Assembly (NCBI GenBank): GCA_029781135.1
Contig: JAKOXH010000029.1
Span: 23,754 to 87,753, forward strand
Length of the DNA: 64,000 nucleotides
Origin: Planctomycetota bacterium
GTDB lineage: Bacteria; Planctomycetota; Planctomycetia; Pirellulales; Lacipirellulaceae
Direction: 5' to 3'
Below are positions 33,643-43,296 of the stretch, one piece after another. A program made the position numbers and the translations under genes. Position 1 is the first letter of the stretch. Every line of letters starts with the position of its first letter. Below the pieces are notes generated by a model. The model saw only the letters and a list, made by a program, of their open reading frames with translations. It was not told the origin of the DNA and did no database searches.

Positions 33643-35016
33643 ATGCTAAGACGCGTATTCATTGCGCTGGTAGTAGTTTCGCCTGTTCTGGCGGCCTCGA
33701 CTACTGCCGCCGAAAAGGGCTGGCAGGCTGGCGCAGCGAAGGTCAACATCACACCCGAGTTACCCATCTGGCTTTCCGGCTACGCCTCACGCGATAAGCC
33801 CGCGACCTCCAAGCACGACGACCTGTGGGCCAAGGCGCTCGTTCTCGAAGACGCAGCGGGCCATCGTTCCGCGTTGGTCACGATGGACCTCGTCGGCATC
33901 GATCGCGAACTGTCCGTCGAGGTGTGCCGCAACATCGAGAATAAGTACAAACTGCCACGTGCTGCGGTCGCCCTCTCCGTGTCCCACACTCACAGCGGCC
34001 CGGTTTTGGATGGCAATCTTATGCCGATGTTCCATCTCGACGCGGACCAAACGCGCCGCGTCAAGGAATATAAAGAGCAGCTTGAACGATCACTCGTCGC
34101 CGTTGTCGGTCAGGCGATCGATTCGCTGGCCCCCGCGCAAATTTCCTGGGGCATTGGAGAAGCAACGTTTGCCGTGAATCGGCGCAACAATCCGGAGCCA
34201 CAAGTTCCCAAGCTGCGCGAAGAAAACAAACTGCAGGGTCCGGTCGATCATGAGTTGCCCGTGCTGGCCGTGCGCGGCCCAGACGGGGCACTACGAGCGA
34301 TCGTCGGCGGCTATGCTTGCCACGCCACTACGATGGCCGATTTCTTCATCACCGCCGATTGGCCCGGCGCCGGCCAAAACGAACTCGAGCGCCGCCACCC
34401 CGGCGCCATTGCGATGTTCGTCGCCGGTTGCGGTGCGGATCAGAATCCGTTGCCCCGTCGCACACTCGAACTCATGCAAAATTATGGCGAACGGTTCGCG
34501 GGCGGCGTCGACGCGGCAATCCAATCAAAGTTGAAGCCTGTATCACCGACACTAGCCACCGCGTATGCCGAAATCGATTTGCCGTTCGACACGTTGCCCA
34601 CACGTGCCGAGTTGGAATTGGAGGCAGCCAAGAACAACAACTCTCAAGCGCCGTGGGCCAAATACCTTCTCAGCGACTGGGATAGAAATGGCAAGCTGCC
34701 AACAAGCTACCCCTATCCCATCCAGACCTGGGAACTTGGCGACGACCTGACGTGGGTCTTCTTGGGTGGCGAATGCGTCGTCGATTATTCCCTGCGGTTC
34801 AAGTCCGAATTGGGCACCGGCAAAACCTGGGTCTCCGCCTATACGAACGACGTAATGGCCTACATCCCCTCCCGCCGCGTGCTGGCTGAGGGCGGCTATG
34901 AAGGCGCCACATCACGATTCCCCTACGGCCTGCCTGCCGTGTGGTCCCCCAGCGCTGAAAAACTCATCGGCGAGAAAGTGCACGAACTGGTAACACAAAC
35001 TGCACACTCGAAGTAA
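33643..35016 (+). CDS. Exported neutral ceramidase-like protein
   Basis: About 457 residues from ATG 33643, with AAAGGA upstream; it opens a signal peptide (LRRVFIALVVVSPVLAASTT). An upstream in-frame start would read through a repeat. The neutral/alkaline ceramidase N-terminal fold is suggested by GWQAGAAKVNITPELPIWLSG, with the substrate loops RAALVTMDLVG-like (ALVTMDLVGIDREL), VALSVSHTHSGPVLDG (zinc-type His residues), YACHATTMADFFITADWPGA and FVAGCGADQNP. Planctomycetes have many such paralogues. Amide or ester hydrolysis is inferred; sphingolipid specificity cannot be asserted. Confidence 0.83.
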   Translation: MLRRVFIALVVVSPVLAASTTAAEKGWQAGAAKVNITPELPIWLSGYASRDKPATSKHDDLWAKALVLEDAAGHRSALVTMDLVGIDRELSVEVCRNIENKYKLPRAAVALSVSHTHSGPVLDGNLMPMFHLDADQTRRVKEYKEQLERSLVAVVGQAIDSLAPAQISWGIGEATFAVNRRNNPEPQVPKLREENKLQGPVDHELPVLAVRGPDGALRAIVGGYACHATTMADFFITADWPGAGQNELERRHPGAIAMFVAGCGADQNPLPRRTLELMQNYGERFAGGVDAAIQSKLKPVSPTLATAYAEIDLPFDTLPTRAELELEAAKNNNSQAPWAKYLLSDWDRNGKLPTSYPYPIQTWELGDDLTWVFLGGECVVDYSLRFKSELGTGKTWVSAYTNDVMAYIPSRRVLAEGGYEGATSRFPYGLPAVWSPSAEKLIGEKVHELVTQTAHSK

Positions 35017-35030
35017 GCCGTCATCAGAAA

Positions 35031-35095
35031 CCCTCTCCGTCCGGGAGAGGGCTTGGTGAGGGCACTCTTGTTCCCACGCTCTGCGTGGGAACAAG
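35031..35095. repeat. Two hairpins between convergent genes
   Basis: CCCTCTCC/GGAGAGGG (35031-35051) and a perfect 13-base stem CTTGTTCCCACGC/GCGTGGGAACAAG with a three-base loop (35067-35095). They lie between the convergent ceramidase and arabinofuranosidase genes and could end both transcripts, although there are no T-runs. Confidence 0.75.
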
Positions 35096-35116
35096 AAGCT
35101 TCGCAAATGAACGGGT

Positions 35117-37120
35117 TCACTTTTCCACCGCTACGCGGAACACATTCACGCTGTACGCGGGCACGCTAACCGCTCCGTCAACTTTCACATCCCTAGCATC
35201 GGTAATCGCCACGGCTTGCTTCTCAGGCGTGTTGATTGCCTCGGCATTTTCAGCCGTAATCCGCCAGACCTTGGCATTCGTACCGACTTTCGCCCCGTTC
35301 ACCGCCAGTCGCAATGCTTGCGGCTTCGCTTCCGGATTTACCACGCCGATTGTGATCGCGCTGCCATCGGCCATCTTGGCAGCTGCCAGGTCCAACTTCC
35401 GCTCTTCCGAGTTTCCCATAACTGCCAGCGGCACACTTCCGAACTCCCGACGGTAAAGCAGCAAGGGCAGGGCGGTTGTATCCAAGAAGGCCGCCGTCTT
35501 GGTCGTCTTGATGCAGCCGATCACATTCACCGTTTGCGCATAATTGGCCATGCCGATGATATCGCTGTTGCGGAAATACTCGTGCAGCCCGGCCGCGACA
35601 CCCAACGCATCCGCCAGGTTGTAGTCACAGCCAAGTTCGCCATAGACGTAATCCCGATGCCAATAATTCCATTCGTCCATCGCAATCGGGATGAACTTCT
35701 CCGGCGTCCGCCCCACCTTCGCCTGCAGCTTACGATGAGCCGCGGCCTTCTTGCGGATTTCCTCGCGAAGCTGGCCTACATGCTCCTCGATGGGCATCTT
35801 GCCGTCTTTCGTCCACGGAAGCTGCCCCCGGTAAAAATGCTCTGAAATCATGTTCATGCGGTCGCCACACCGCTCGAGCATTCCTTGCGACCAACTCACG
35901 TCGTGGGCGTCTGGCCCGTCACCCAGCCGCCCCTTGGTGCCGAGGTCGCCCGATCCAACGAGCACAAGCGACGGATCGACCTTGCGCATCGCCGCGGCCA
36001 CGCGATTGTGTTTGAGCGTATACTGATCGAGCCGCATGTGACCTAGCTGAAAATCGCCCCACATTTCATTGCCGACGCACCAATACTTCACCCCGTACGG
36101 TTTGGCATGGCCATTCTTCACGCGCCATCCACCGCCGATCGTGTCGGCCGATCCATTCAAATACTCAACTTCTTGAGCCGCTGAATAATCGTCGCCGAAG
36201 CCGGTATTCACGGCGATTTCCGGCTCGGCATCGATTTCATGGCAGAGGTCGATAAACTCGTCGATGCCGACATCATTATGCTCGACGCCTGTCCACGCGG
36301 GGTTGCGCCGCGGCGGACGTTTATCGCGCGGGCCGATGCCATCGCGCCAGTTGTAACCGCTCACGAAATTTCCGCCGGGCCAGCGATAAATCGTGCCGTG
36401 CAATTGCTTGAGCAGCGCCAGCGTATCGGCCCGGAAGCCGCGGACGTTGTCGCTCGGCATCAATGATACGGCACCGACTAAACATGGGGCGTCGGAGATA
36501 TCAATCTGTAATCGTGCATTCTCGGTCGGCCGTGCTGCCACGAACTTAAATGGAAACCGAATATATTCCTTATCATCAATAATCGTGTTGGCGACTTGTT
36601 TGCTGTCCTTGCCGTCTTCCAAAATGACCGACACCCGCACGCTGGCTTTGCCCTTCGCTGCTCGCAGCCACACGTACCCGCCGTATTCCTTTCCAGCCAC
36701 GACCGCCAAATCGTTCTGCCGAATTCCGCTGCCGGGCGCGATTTGCGGCGAGTGCTCACCCACGAACGCGTTCTTCTTCACCATCACGACCGATCCCGCC
36801 GGCCCCATTACCTCCCACGGCGATGCACTCACCACCGGAATCGTGATCTTCGAATCGCCGTAAGGATTGTATTTGTCCGTAACGGGAAAATAGAACTTGC
36901 GGTCCTCCACCATCTCGGCCCAGATGCCGCCGTAGATGCACCGCCCCAAGTGCTCGATGAACTGCCCGTAGATAAAAGGGTTGATCGCCGGCCCCGGTTT
37001 CGTCGCGTCGATCGTGAGCTCAATCGCTGGGTTCGCTCCCGATGTGTCGTCCGCGTTCGCAACGAACGCATTTGCGCCCAGCAAGAGGACAATCGCTGAA
37101 ATCACGCTCATTGCTCGCAT
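35117..37120 (-). CDS. Alpha-L-arabinofuranosidase, GH51
   Basis: About 667 residues from ATG 37118-37120, which has GAGGAG upstream and opens a signal peptide (RAMSVISAIVLLLGANAFVA). GH51 landmarks are INPFIYGQFIEHLGRCIYGG near the start, RWPGGNFVSGYNWRDGIGPR, WCVGNEMWGDFQLGH with the acid/base Glu in NE, and the nucleophile region IPIAMDEWNYWHRD. The C-terminal beta domain ends ARDVKVDGAVSVPAYSVNVF. It removes arabinofuranose from plant- or algal-type polysaccharides, and the signal peptide places it outside the cytoplasm. A carbohydrate-binding-like beta domain lies at about residues 110-210. Confidence 0.92.
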   Translation of the reverse strand: MRAMSVISAIVLLLGANAFVANADDTSGANPAIELTIDATKPGPAINPFIYGQFIEHLGRCIYGGIWAEMVEDRKFYFPVTDKYNPYGDSKITIPVVSASPWEVMGPAGSVVMVKKNAFVGEHSPQIAPGSGIRQNDLAVVAGKEYGGYVWLRAAKGKASVRVSVILEDGKDSKQVANTIIDDKEYIRFPFKFVAARPTENARLQIDISDAPCLVGAVSLMPSDNVRGFRADTLALLKQLHGTIYRWPGGNFVSGYNWRDGIGPRDKRPPRRNPAWTGVEHNDVGIDEFIDLCHEIDAEPEIAVNTGFGDDYSAAQEVEYLNGSADTIGGGWRVKNGHAKPYGVKYWCVGNEMWGDFQLGHMRLDQYTLKHNRVAAAMRKVDPSLVLVGSGDLGTKGRLGDGPDAHDVSWSQGMLERCGDRMNMISEHFYRGQLPWTKDGKMPIEEHVGQLREEIRKKAAAHRKLQAKVGRTPEKFIPIAMDEWNYWHRDYVYGELGCDYNLADALGVAAGLHEYFRNSDIIGMANYAQTVNVIGCIKTTKTAAFLDTTALPLLLYRREFGSVPLAVMGNSEERKLDLAAAKMADGSAITIGVVNPEAKPQALRLAVNGAKVGTNAKVWRITAENAEAINTPEKQAVAITDARDVKVDGAVSVPAYSVNVFRVAVEK

Positions 37121-37471
37121 AACATCGCTCCTCACCACCGAAAAATGTGCCGCGTCATCACATCGGCAATCACCCGAGTCCAATGTCCAGGGCAGTCGCG
37201 CGATCGCCGCCCTTGCACGATCCTATTTTCTGTGCGCCTCAACAGCAACCCACGGACCGCCGAATTGAACTAGGCCCTCGGCGGGCAGACGTGTTAGCAT
37301 TTGTAGTTTAACAGTGCACTTTACGCCAAATGATGCCGAGATACGGCATTGCCTTACGTACTGTGTACTCAGTACGTAGTACAAATTGCGGAGGCAGCTC
37401 CCACTCCCAATTCGCCATTCCGAATTCCCTACTCCCCTTCCCAGTTCCCCACTCCCCACTTCACCCCCGCC
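37121..37471. other. Intergenic region with a palindrome and a C-rich tract
   Basis: 351 bases between divergent genes; no gene seen. 37355-37378 is a perfect hairpin (TACGTACTG-TGTACT-CAGTACGTA). 37397-37471 is pyrimidine-rich with recurring CCCACTCCC, ACTCCCC and AGTTCCCC units and runs right up to the ATG of the glycosyltransferase. No purine-rich ribosome-binding site is visible before that start. Confidence 0.55.
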
Positions 37472-38509
37472 ATGAGACTAGGTGTTTTTCTTCCCAACTG
37501 GGTGGGTGACATCGTGATGGCGACGCCCGCGCTGCGGGCGCTGCGTAAGTTCGTTGGCGCGGATGGAAAGTTGATCGGCATTCTGCGGCCGTATGTTGCG
37601 GAAGTTCTGACGGGAACAACTTGGCTCGATGAACAGATCATCTACCAGCGCCCACCCGGAAGGTTCGGTCGTTCGCATACCACAGTCATACAGCAACTGC
37701 AAGCCGCCCAACTCGATGTCGTCGTACTGCTCACCAATTCGTTGCGAACGGCATGGATGGCCTGGCGGAGCGGCGCACGCACGCGAATCGGCTTCCGCAA
37801 CGATTTCCGCTCGCTGCTGCTGACCAAAGCCATTCGCATGCCGCGTGCGGCCGATGGCGGCCCGGTCGCAACCGTCGACGGCTACATGCTACTCGCCAAT
37901 GTCGCCGGTTGCCGACCCGAATCGCCGCGACTCGAACTTGCCACGACGGCCGAGGATGAACGTGCTGCCGATGCGGCGTGGCAAAAGTTGCAATTGCCCC
38001 CAGGGGATCGAGTCGTCGCTTTGAACTGCGGTGGTGCGTATGGAGCAGCCAAACTCTGGCCGGCGGAGCACTTTGGCGAACTCGCCCGTCGGATCGTAAC
38101 GAAGGATGGCTTGCATGTGCTCGTCAATTGCGGTCCGGTTGAGCGCGAGATCGCCCGCAACATGGTGGCCGCGGCAAACTCGCCGAACGTCGTTTCCCTG
38201 GCCGATTTTGACCAGCTTCCCGTCGGCCTTACGAAAGCATGTGTGCGCCGGTCGCGGCTGCTCGTCACCACCGACAGCGGCCCGCGTTACTTCGGCGTGG
38301 CCTTTAACCGGCCGGTCGTCACATTGTTCGGCCCCACCGATCCGCGCCGCACCGTGCTCAGCTACGACCGTGAAGTCTGCCTGTCGCTCAATCTCGACTG
38401 CCAGCCATGTATGAAGCGCACCTGTCCGCTCGGCCATCATCGCTGCATGCGCGACCTCACGGTAGATGCGGTCTACGATGAAGTCTGTCGACTGCTTGCG
38501 ATTGATTAG
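37472..38509 (+). CDS. Glycosyltransferase family 9, heptosyltransferase-like
   Basis: 345 residues from ATG 37472 (an in-frame start further upstream would read through a repeat). The N-terminus MRLGVFLPNWVGDIVMATPA has the GT9 acceptor-side motif with the catalytic Asp (NWVGDxxMATPAL). The C-terminal nucleotide-sugar site is LLVTTDSGPRYFGVAFNRPV and TLFGPTDPRRT. The Cys-rich tail (CQPCMKRTCPLGHHRCMRDL) resembles heptosyltransferase II. It should act at the inner membrane on lipopolysaccharide core or a related glycan. It has no visible ribosome-binding site, and its TAG directly abuts the stop of the convergent gene. Confidence 0.88.
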   Translation: MRLGVFLPNWVGDIVMATPALRALRKFVGADGKLIGILRPYVAEVLTGTTWLDEQIIYQRPPGRFGRSHTTVIQQLQAAQLDVVVLLTNSLRTAWMAWRSGARTRIGFRNDFRSLLLTKAIRMPRAADGGPVATVDGYMLLANVAGCRPESPRLELATTAEDERAADAAWQKLQLPPGDRVVALNCGGAYGAAKLWPAEHFGELARRIVTKDGLHVLVNCGPVEREIARNMVAAANSPNVVSLADFDQLPVGLTKACVRRSRLLVTTDSGPRYFGVAFNRPVVTLFGPTDPRRTVLSYDREVCLSLNLDCQPCMKRTCPLGHHRCMRDLTVDAVYDEVCRLLAID

Positions 38510-39148
38510 TCAATGCCCTTGGGAATGGCCGGCGATTTCCTCCTGCAGTTTTCTGCGCATGTCATTCAGTGCGCGCCGCGTGCCGGCGAGTTCATTCCCT
38601 CGTTTGCCCCGTTCCGCCTCCGATTTGATCATTCGCAGGCCGTCGTTTGCTGCCCGATTGAAGTGATCGAGGGCCGTGCCGATCGATCGCTCGGTGCCAA
38701 CCAGGTCGTCATGGTCGAAGAAGCGTTTGGCGTCGGAGATGAAGGAAATGATGCCGTTCACCCGTTCCGGAATGAGCGTCAGTCGCACGGCTTCGACCGC
38801 GGCGATCGCGCCGTCGAACTCCTTGGCCTTTACCGTGTGCTCGACGTGAGTTGGCTTCGGCTTGAGCAAGAAGACATGGCCGGAAATTAGCTCGCGGTGA
38901 ACCGTTCCTGGGACCAAGAACTTGTAGACGCCGTGGATCTCGACCGCCTGGTCGATGAAGTAGAACGCCTCGGCGCTGAGCGGCGTGCTGGGCGAAATCT
39001 CCTCCAAGCTGAAATAGTTCTCAAGCACCTTGCGGGCGGATGCCCGTTGGGCCTCGGGCGTGTGGGCCGAGTGGTCCAACGCTTCATGATAGGCGTGGCG
39101 AAATTCAGGCGAATGCAGTGTCGAGATCACGGCGGCACCCTCCCACAA
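38510..39148 (-). CDS. Helical cytosolic protein of unknown function
   Basis: A 212-residue protein. No signal peptide or membrane segment. A mixed N-terminal part (SPEFRHAYHEALDHSAHTPE; VHRELISGHVFLLKPKPTHV) is followed by long helices (residues about 105-212) with Glu/Lys/Arg and heptad-like Leu spacing, probably a coiled coil. I do not recognise the family. Its stop (TGA, complement of 38510-38512) begins exactly at the base after the stop of the convergent glycosyltransferase gene, so the 3' ends touch. Confidence 0.6.
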   Translation of the reverse strand: MWEGAAVISTLHSPEFRHAYHEALDHSAHTPEAQRASARKVLENYFSLEEISPSTPLSAEAFYFIDQAVEIHGVYKFLVPGTVHRELISGHVFLLKPKPTHVEHTVKAKEFDGAIAAVEAVRLTLIPERVNGIISFISDAKRFFDHDDLVGTERSIGTALDHFNRAANDGLRMIKSEAERGKRGNELAGTRRALNDMRRKLQEEIAGHSQGH

Positions 39149-39404
39149 GTGAATCTGTTCACCTACTCCTAATTTTAGAACGGAACTGGTTTGCCTGTCA
39201 AAGTGGCTTCGAAACAGGGCGTAATTGTTTTCTTTAGGCGGGAATATGGCGCATTGTACCCGACTATCGGGTTATAGCCTTGAATCAGGGCTACAAACCT
39301 TTAAAGTCATCTCGACGCAGCCTGGGTAGTGTCAGTATATTTCACGCGCCGGGGTCGAGTGCACAAGCTGGCGTACGCCACAGTTCGCGACAAAGGAGTG
39401 GCCA
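39149..39404. other. Intergenic region upstream of the first SBBP gene
   Basis: 256 bases between divergent genes; no gene or obvious repeat. AAAGGAG (39393-39399) is a good ribosome-binding site six bases before the ATG at 39405. The promoter is not identified. Confidence 0.5.
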
Positions 39405-40709
39405 ATGAGAACTCGAAAACCGCGCCCATGTCAATTGTTGTCAAAGGCCACTAGCGCAATTCTGTACCTTCTCGTGTGGTCAGTTTCTATTCAATGTGCC
39501 GTCGCTCAAACGGCCCCACAAATCGAATGGGCGCAATACCTGCCGGACTCGCGTTCCACGAGTATCACGAGTGATGCATTGGGCAACGTTTACATCTCCG
39601 GCAACAATTTATTGCCGGGCGCATTCCTGACAAAATTTGATTCCGCCGGCAATCTACTTTGGCAGCAACAATGGGGGGAAAGAAATCTTAATCCTCTTCA
39701 AGTCACGACTGATGGAATGGGCGACATCTACATCGCCGGCGAGTATGTGACACCAATGACTTATCATAGGTACGCAGTACTCACCAAGTTCGATGAGGCC
39801 GGCAATTTCAAATGGATGCAGCAAATCGGTATAGGCAATGGTGCTTCAGGACAAGGCCTCGCCGCTGACATGATGGGCAACGTATATATTTGCGGTTCCT
39901 TCAGCGTGCCAAATTCTGCAGATCCGTTTTACTCTACCGGTTATGGATACATTGCTCGTTTTAATGCTGATGGGAATCAACAATGGCTTCAGACGTTTGG
40001 AGATAACAAGAGCGTCGACATTGAAAGCGTTGTAACTGATCGACAAGGCAATGTGTATTTCACCGGTTCAACGAACGGGAGTTTATACGGACCAAATGCG
40101 GGAGATTGGGACATCATTAATGGAAAGCTGGATAGTAGTGGCAATCTGGCTTGGGCAAAACAGTTTGGAACACCCAAGGAAGATATTGCTAGAAAGATTT
40201 CATTTTCGCCGGACGGAAACCTCTATACGCTTGGAAATACGGAAGGAGATTTGGCTGGTGACGTCACCCCTTATGGCGGCGATCCGTTTGTACGAAAATT
40301 TGATTTGTCGGGCAATGAGTTGTGGACTCGTCAACTCGGTTTAGAAAGTAGTCTTGGAGCTGACTTGGCGACTGACGCCGTTGGTGGCGTTTTTCTCACC
40401 GGCATGAAGTGGCCATCGAGCGGCGTCACTGATGGTTGGGCCGCTAAGTATGATAGTCTCGGTAACCTGAATTGGACTACCACTTTTGGTAGCGATAACC
40501 TCTTTGACGACGCCTGGAGCATCTCCGCTCAATCGCCATTTAGCATTTACATCGGCGGCTTGACCTCGACAACGTACAGCCCTCCGGATGGCAGTGCATT
40601 TGTGGTCAAACTCGTGGAGACGCCGGAGCCTGCAAGTGGCGTGATGGCGCTCGTTGCGGCGATGGTGTTTAGTGGCGTGTGCCGGTATCGGCAGCGTCCT
40701 GTTGCGTAG
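39405..40709 (+). CDS. Exported SBBP-repeat beta-propeller protein with PEP-CTERM anchor
   Basis: A 434-residue protein with a signal peptide (residues about 10-35, ending AVAQ). It contains about six SBBP-type blades, each with a D-xxGNVYISG-like strand and a G-AFLTKFDSAGNLLW-like strand, for example GNVYISGNN, GDIYIAGEY, GNVYICGSF and GNVYFTGSTN. The C-terminus is a PEP-CTERM sorting signal: PEPASGVMALVAAMVFSGVC followed by RYRQR. The sequence is AT-richer than its neighbours. The protein is expected on the cell surface after exosortase processing; exosortase is not in the window. Ligand unknown. Confidence 0.82.
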   Translation: MRTRKPRPCQLLSKATSAILYLLVWSVSIQCAVAQTAPQIEWAQYLPDSRSTSITSDALGNVYISGNNLLPGAFLTKFDSAGNLLWQQQWGERNLNPLQVTTDGMGDIYIAGEYVTPMTYHRYAVLTKFDEAGNFKWMQQIGIGNGASGQGLAADMMGNVYICGSFSVPNSADPFYSTGYGYIARFNADGNQQWLQTFGDNKSVDIESVVTDRQGNVYFTGSTNGSLYGPNAGDWDIINGKLDSSGNLAWAKQFGTPKEDIARKISFSPDGNLYTLGNTEGDLAGDVTPYGGDPFVRKFDLSGNELWTRQLGLESSLGADLATDAVGGVFLTGMKWPSSGVTDGWAAKYDSLGNLNWTTTFGSDNLFDDAWSISAQSPFSIYIGGLTSTTYSPPDGSAFVVKLVETPEPASGVMALVAAMVFSGVCRYRQRPVA

Positions 40710-40953
40710 ATACATCAGACGGCAGCGCCAACTCTTATCCGCCGCTGCGCCGTTACATGGCTGGCGACGAGTGATGGGCGGATTATCAGCGGGTTGGCAC
40801 TGCCGCTACATTCCCGGACCGCGTGCACGTCGATGATTGGAGACGATGTTTAGCAGCATCATGTCCGCGACCGACCACCCTGCGGGCGGCGTGGACGGAG
40901 AATCATCCATTGCCGCGCGGCAGATTTCAGAAGTGAAGCTGGCAAGATGCGAG

Positions 40954-43083
40954 TTATCGATACGCGTCACTGGTTTTCGCGGCCGTGGGGTCGGCAGGCG
41001 CCGTGGAGCGAAGTCGTCCGGTGGTCGGCAGGGCGCTAAACTCCACGGGATCGCGCGTGCGCAGCTTGGCGCTATTGCCGGCGATGTCGCGCGCTTCGAT
41101 CTGCAGGTAGAACTTATCCGGCACAAAGCGTTCGACACGCCAGGCATATTCGCCCGTGTTTTCGAGATTCGTGGCAATGACGGACCAAGGACCGCCGGGC
41201 CGGCTGCTGAACGATAGTGAGATCGGCCGTGGTTCGAAGTTGTTGTCCTGGGCACGCCAATGCAAAATCAGCTGATCGGCCAGGTTGCCTTCGCCACGCT
41301 CGATGGAGGTAAATTCGACGATCGGCCGTTTCAAATCGACCGCGACCCAAAGCTCGGGTTCTTCGCCGGCGCGAGGCGGATTGATCGAGGCCCCATTGGC
41401 GGCTTGAACGAGAATCTTGAAGCCGTACAGGCCCTCGTCGTCGACCGTGGCAGTCAACGGGCTGCGGCAGTCGTCGTCGACGGCGGTGCGGGTCCAGGTT
41501 TGGCCACCGTCGCGCGTGCCCCACAGTTCCACGCGAGCAACGCCCGCCCGGCTGCTGTCTTCCAAATCGTATTCGAGGGAAAAGGTGCGCGAGCCCACCA
41601 TCAACGGCGGCGATTTCGGCCGGTGTGTTGGCGTTGCCGCGGTAACCGGGGTAGCGTTGGAGCCGAGTGCGGCTCCTCCAGCGTTGGCGGTCGGCGAAGT
41701 GTCCGTTGGCGTGCTGGTACCAATAGGAACCAGTGACGGGCCAGAACTGGCAATGGTCGGTGATGTTGCCGATGGTTGACGAAATGGCTCGACTGGTTGG
41801 AAGAGCGGCGACGCTGCTCCGCGCGGAGCAGCCGACGGGTTGTCATTTCCGCTAGCCTTCGTTGCGTCGGCGAAACGCGCGGGGATGCGGGGCGAGCTAT
41901 CCCCATTAGGAACACTGCCCGCAATTGGATTTGCTCCTACTCGCGAGCGCGTGTTGACCACGGGCGGATTTGCGTAAGCTGCCTGGCTGTCGTCAGTCGG
42001 AGCGCCGCCGGTCCACAATTGAAATGGTTTTTTGGCGGCCGCGGCTGGCCAAGTTTGATTGGTCGGTGGAGGCGTTTGGTTTATGGGTGCAGCGGCTGGG
42101 GTCGGCGCAGCCGGGGCGGAAACAGCCGACCAGCCCACGCCGGAAGCGGGCGGAGCGAGTGGTGGTGCGGCGAACACGTTCCCGACCGGCGTTCCCGCAG
42201 TGGGCAAGGGTTGCGTTGCGGCGGCTGGCATCGGTTGTGACAGCAGCGGGCCGACAACCGGCGGCGTGGAATCGACGGTGCATTGGTAGACCGTTGAGTT
42301 GCCGGCGCGATCGGAGATTGTGGCGCGAATCGCGGATGGCCGCAGGCCTGCCGGCGGCTGCCAAATCGCGCGAATCGGCACTGCCAACACCGAGGGCAGG
42401 GCCGCGGTACCGAGTGAGGCGGCAGCGTTCGCCGGAAGCGGCTGCAGGGTTACTGCCTGCCAAGCAGTCGCGCCGCTGATTTGCGCTTCGATTCTGAGCG
42501 ATGCCGGGTCGAGGTTGACATCGGTCGCGCGGCATTGGATCTCAATCGCGCCGTCGGGCGTCGGCCGGGCGTGCAGTTCGTCGATGCGCGGGATAGTCGT
42601 ATCGACAATGACGCGCAGTTCGGGTTGGTATGGACCGGCGGGCCAGAGCTGGCCGCGGTTATCGAGCGTGCGGATGGTGAACCAGTATTCGCCGTCGCCT
42701 TCGGCGCGATAGTTGAACGCTTTCAGGTCGGGGCGGCCGTCGCTGATCTTCTGCCAGCTCGCGCCATGATCGCGCGAAATATATAACGTGACCAAACGGG
42801 CGCTCGCCGGCGCGGCGGCCGACGACCACTGGTACGGCACTAAGAATAGTTGCTGCTTCCAGTAGATGGGCTCGGGACGTTGGGCCGGGCTGACGGTGGC
42901 CGCTGGGGCGGCGACGGCTTGGGCTGACGTGTCTCGCGGTGCAACAGCCATGAGTACCATGGCCACGCTTGCGCAAGACGCGGCAAGGCGCAAAATCGTT
43001 TGGGTGTAGGCGACGAATTGGCCAACTGTCTGCCGACGGGCGGTACCCACCCTACGGTTGGAGTCTTGCCAGCATCGCACCAT
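40954..43083 (-). CDS. Exported protein with fibronectin/Ig-like domains and a Pro/Ala/Thr linker
   Basis: About 709 residues from ATG 43081-43083, preceded by AAAGGGGGA. A hydrophobic segment (LRLAASCASVAMVLMAVAP) about 28 residues in acts as the signal peptide. The N-terminal domain (about 45-260: LVTLYISRDHGASWQKISDG; GEYWFTIRTLDNRGQLWPAG) and the C-terminal region (about 510-700: RVELWGTRDGGQTWTRTAVD; LILHWRAQDNNFEPRPISLS) have the YxFxIxAxD pattern of fibronectin-like domains. Between them, about 250-510, is low-complexity Pro/Ala/Thr sequence. The first residues (NRRVGTARRQTV) are encoded in a GTAGGGTGGGTACCGCCC repeat. Function unknown; surface exposure is likely. Confidence 0.7.
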   Translation of the reverse strand: MVRCWQDSNRRVGTARRQTVGQFVAYTQTILRLAASCASVAMVLMAVAPRDTSAQAVAAPAATVSPAQRPEPIYWKQQLFLVPYQWSSAAAPASARLVTLYISRDHGASWQKISDGRPDLKAFNYRAEGDGEYWFTIRTLDNRGQLWPAGPYQPELRVIVDTTIPRIDELHARPTPDGAIEIQCRATDVNLDPASLRIEAQISGATAWQAVTLQPLPANAAASLGTAALPSVLAVPIRAIWQPPAGLRPSAIRATISDRAGNSTVYQCTVDSTPPVVGPLLSQPMPAAATQPLPTAGTPVGNVFAAPPLAPPASGVGWSAVSAPAAPTPAAAPINQTPPPTNQTWPAAAAKKPFQLWTGGAPTDDSQAAYANPPVVNTRSRVGANPIAGSVPNGDSSPRIPARFADATKASGNDNPSAAPRGAASPLFQPVEPFRQPSATSPTIASSGPSLVPIGTSTPTDTSPTANAGGAALGSNATPVTAATPTHRPKSPPLMVGSRTFSLEYDLEDSSRAGVARVELWGTRDGGQTWTRTAVDDDCRSPLTATVDDEGLYGFKILVQAANGASINPPRAGEEPELWVAVDLKRPIVEFTSIERGEGNLADQLILHWRAQDNNFEPRPISLSFSSRPGGPWSVIATNLENTGEYAWRVERFVPDKFYLQIEARDIAGNSAKLRTRDPVEFSALPTTGRLRSTAPADPTAAKTSDAYR

Positions 43084-43296
43084 GAAATCCCCCTTTGCGC
43101 AATCGTCGCGCGCTCTCACTTAGTCCTTATCGGGACGACCTGGGGATGGCCTAAATGTCAAACCGACCGCTCAGGGCGACTAAATCAGCCTGAACGGCAC
43201 CGTTGTGGACCAAAATTTAACAATGGCGCATAATGAATCGACTGGGCAATTTCGCTCAGCTAGCATCACGTTGCATCGGCGGGGTGAGCCGGTGGC

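Noticed and set aside
37349..37471. An upstream extension of the glycosyltransferase by 41 codons
   Set aside because: The extension is encoded by repeat sequence and lacks family similarity; the GT9 motif begins at the ATG at 37472.
40837..41217. A plus-strand frame of 126 codons
   Set aside because: It is mostly antisense to the exported fibronectin-like gene and has no domain.
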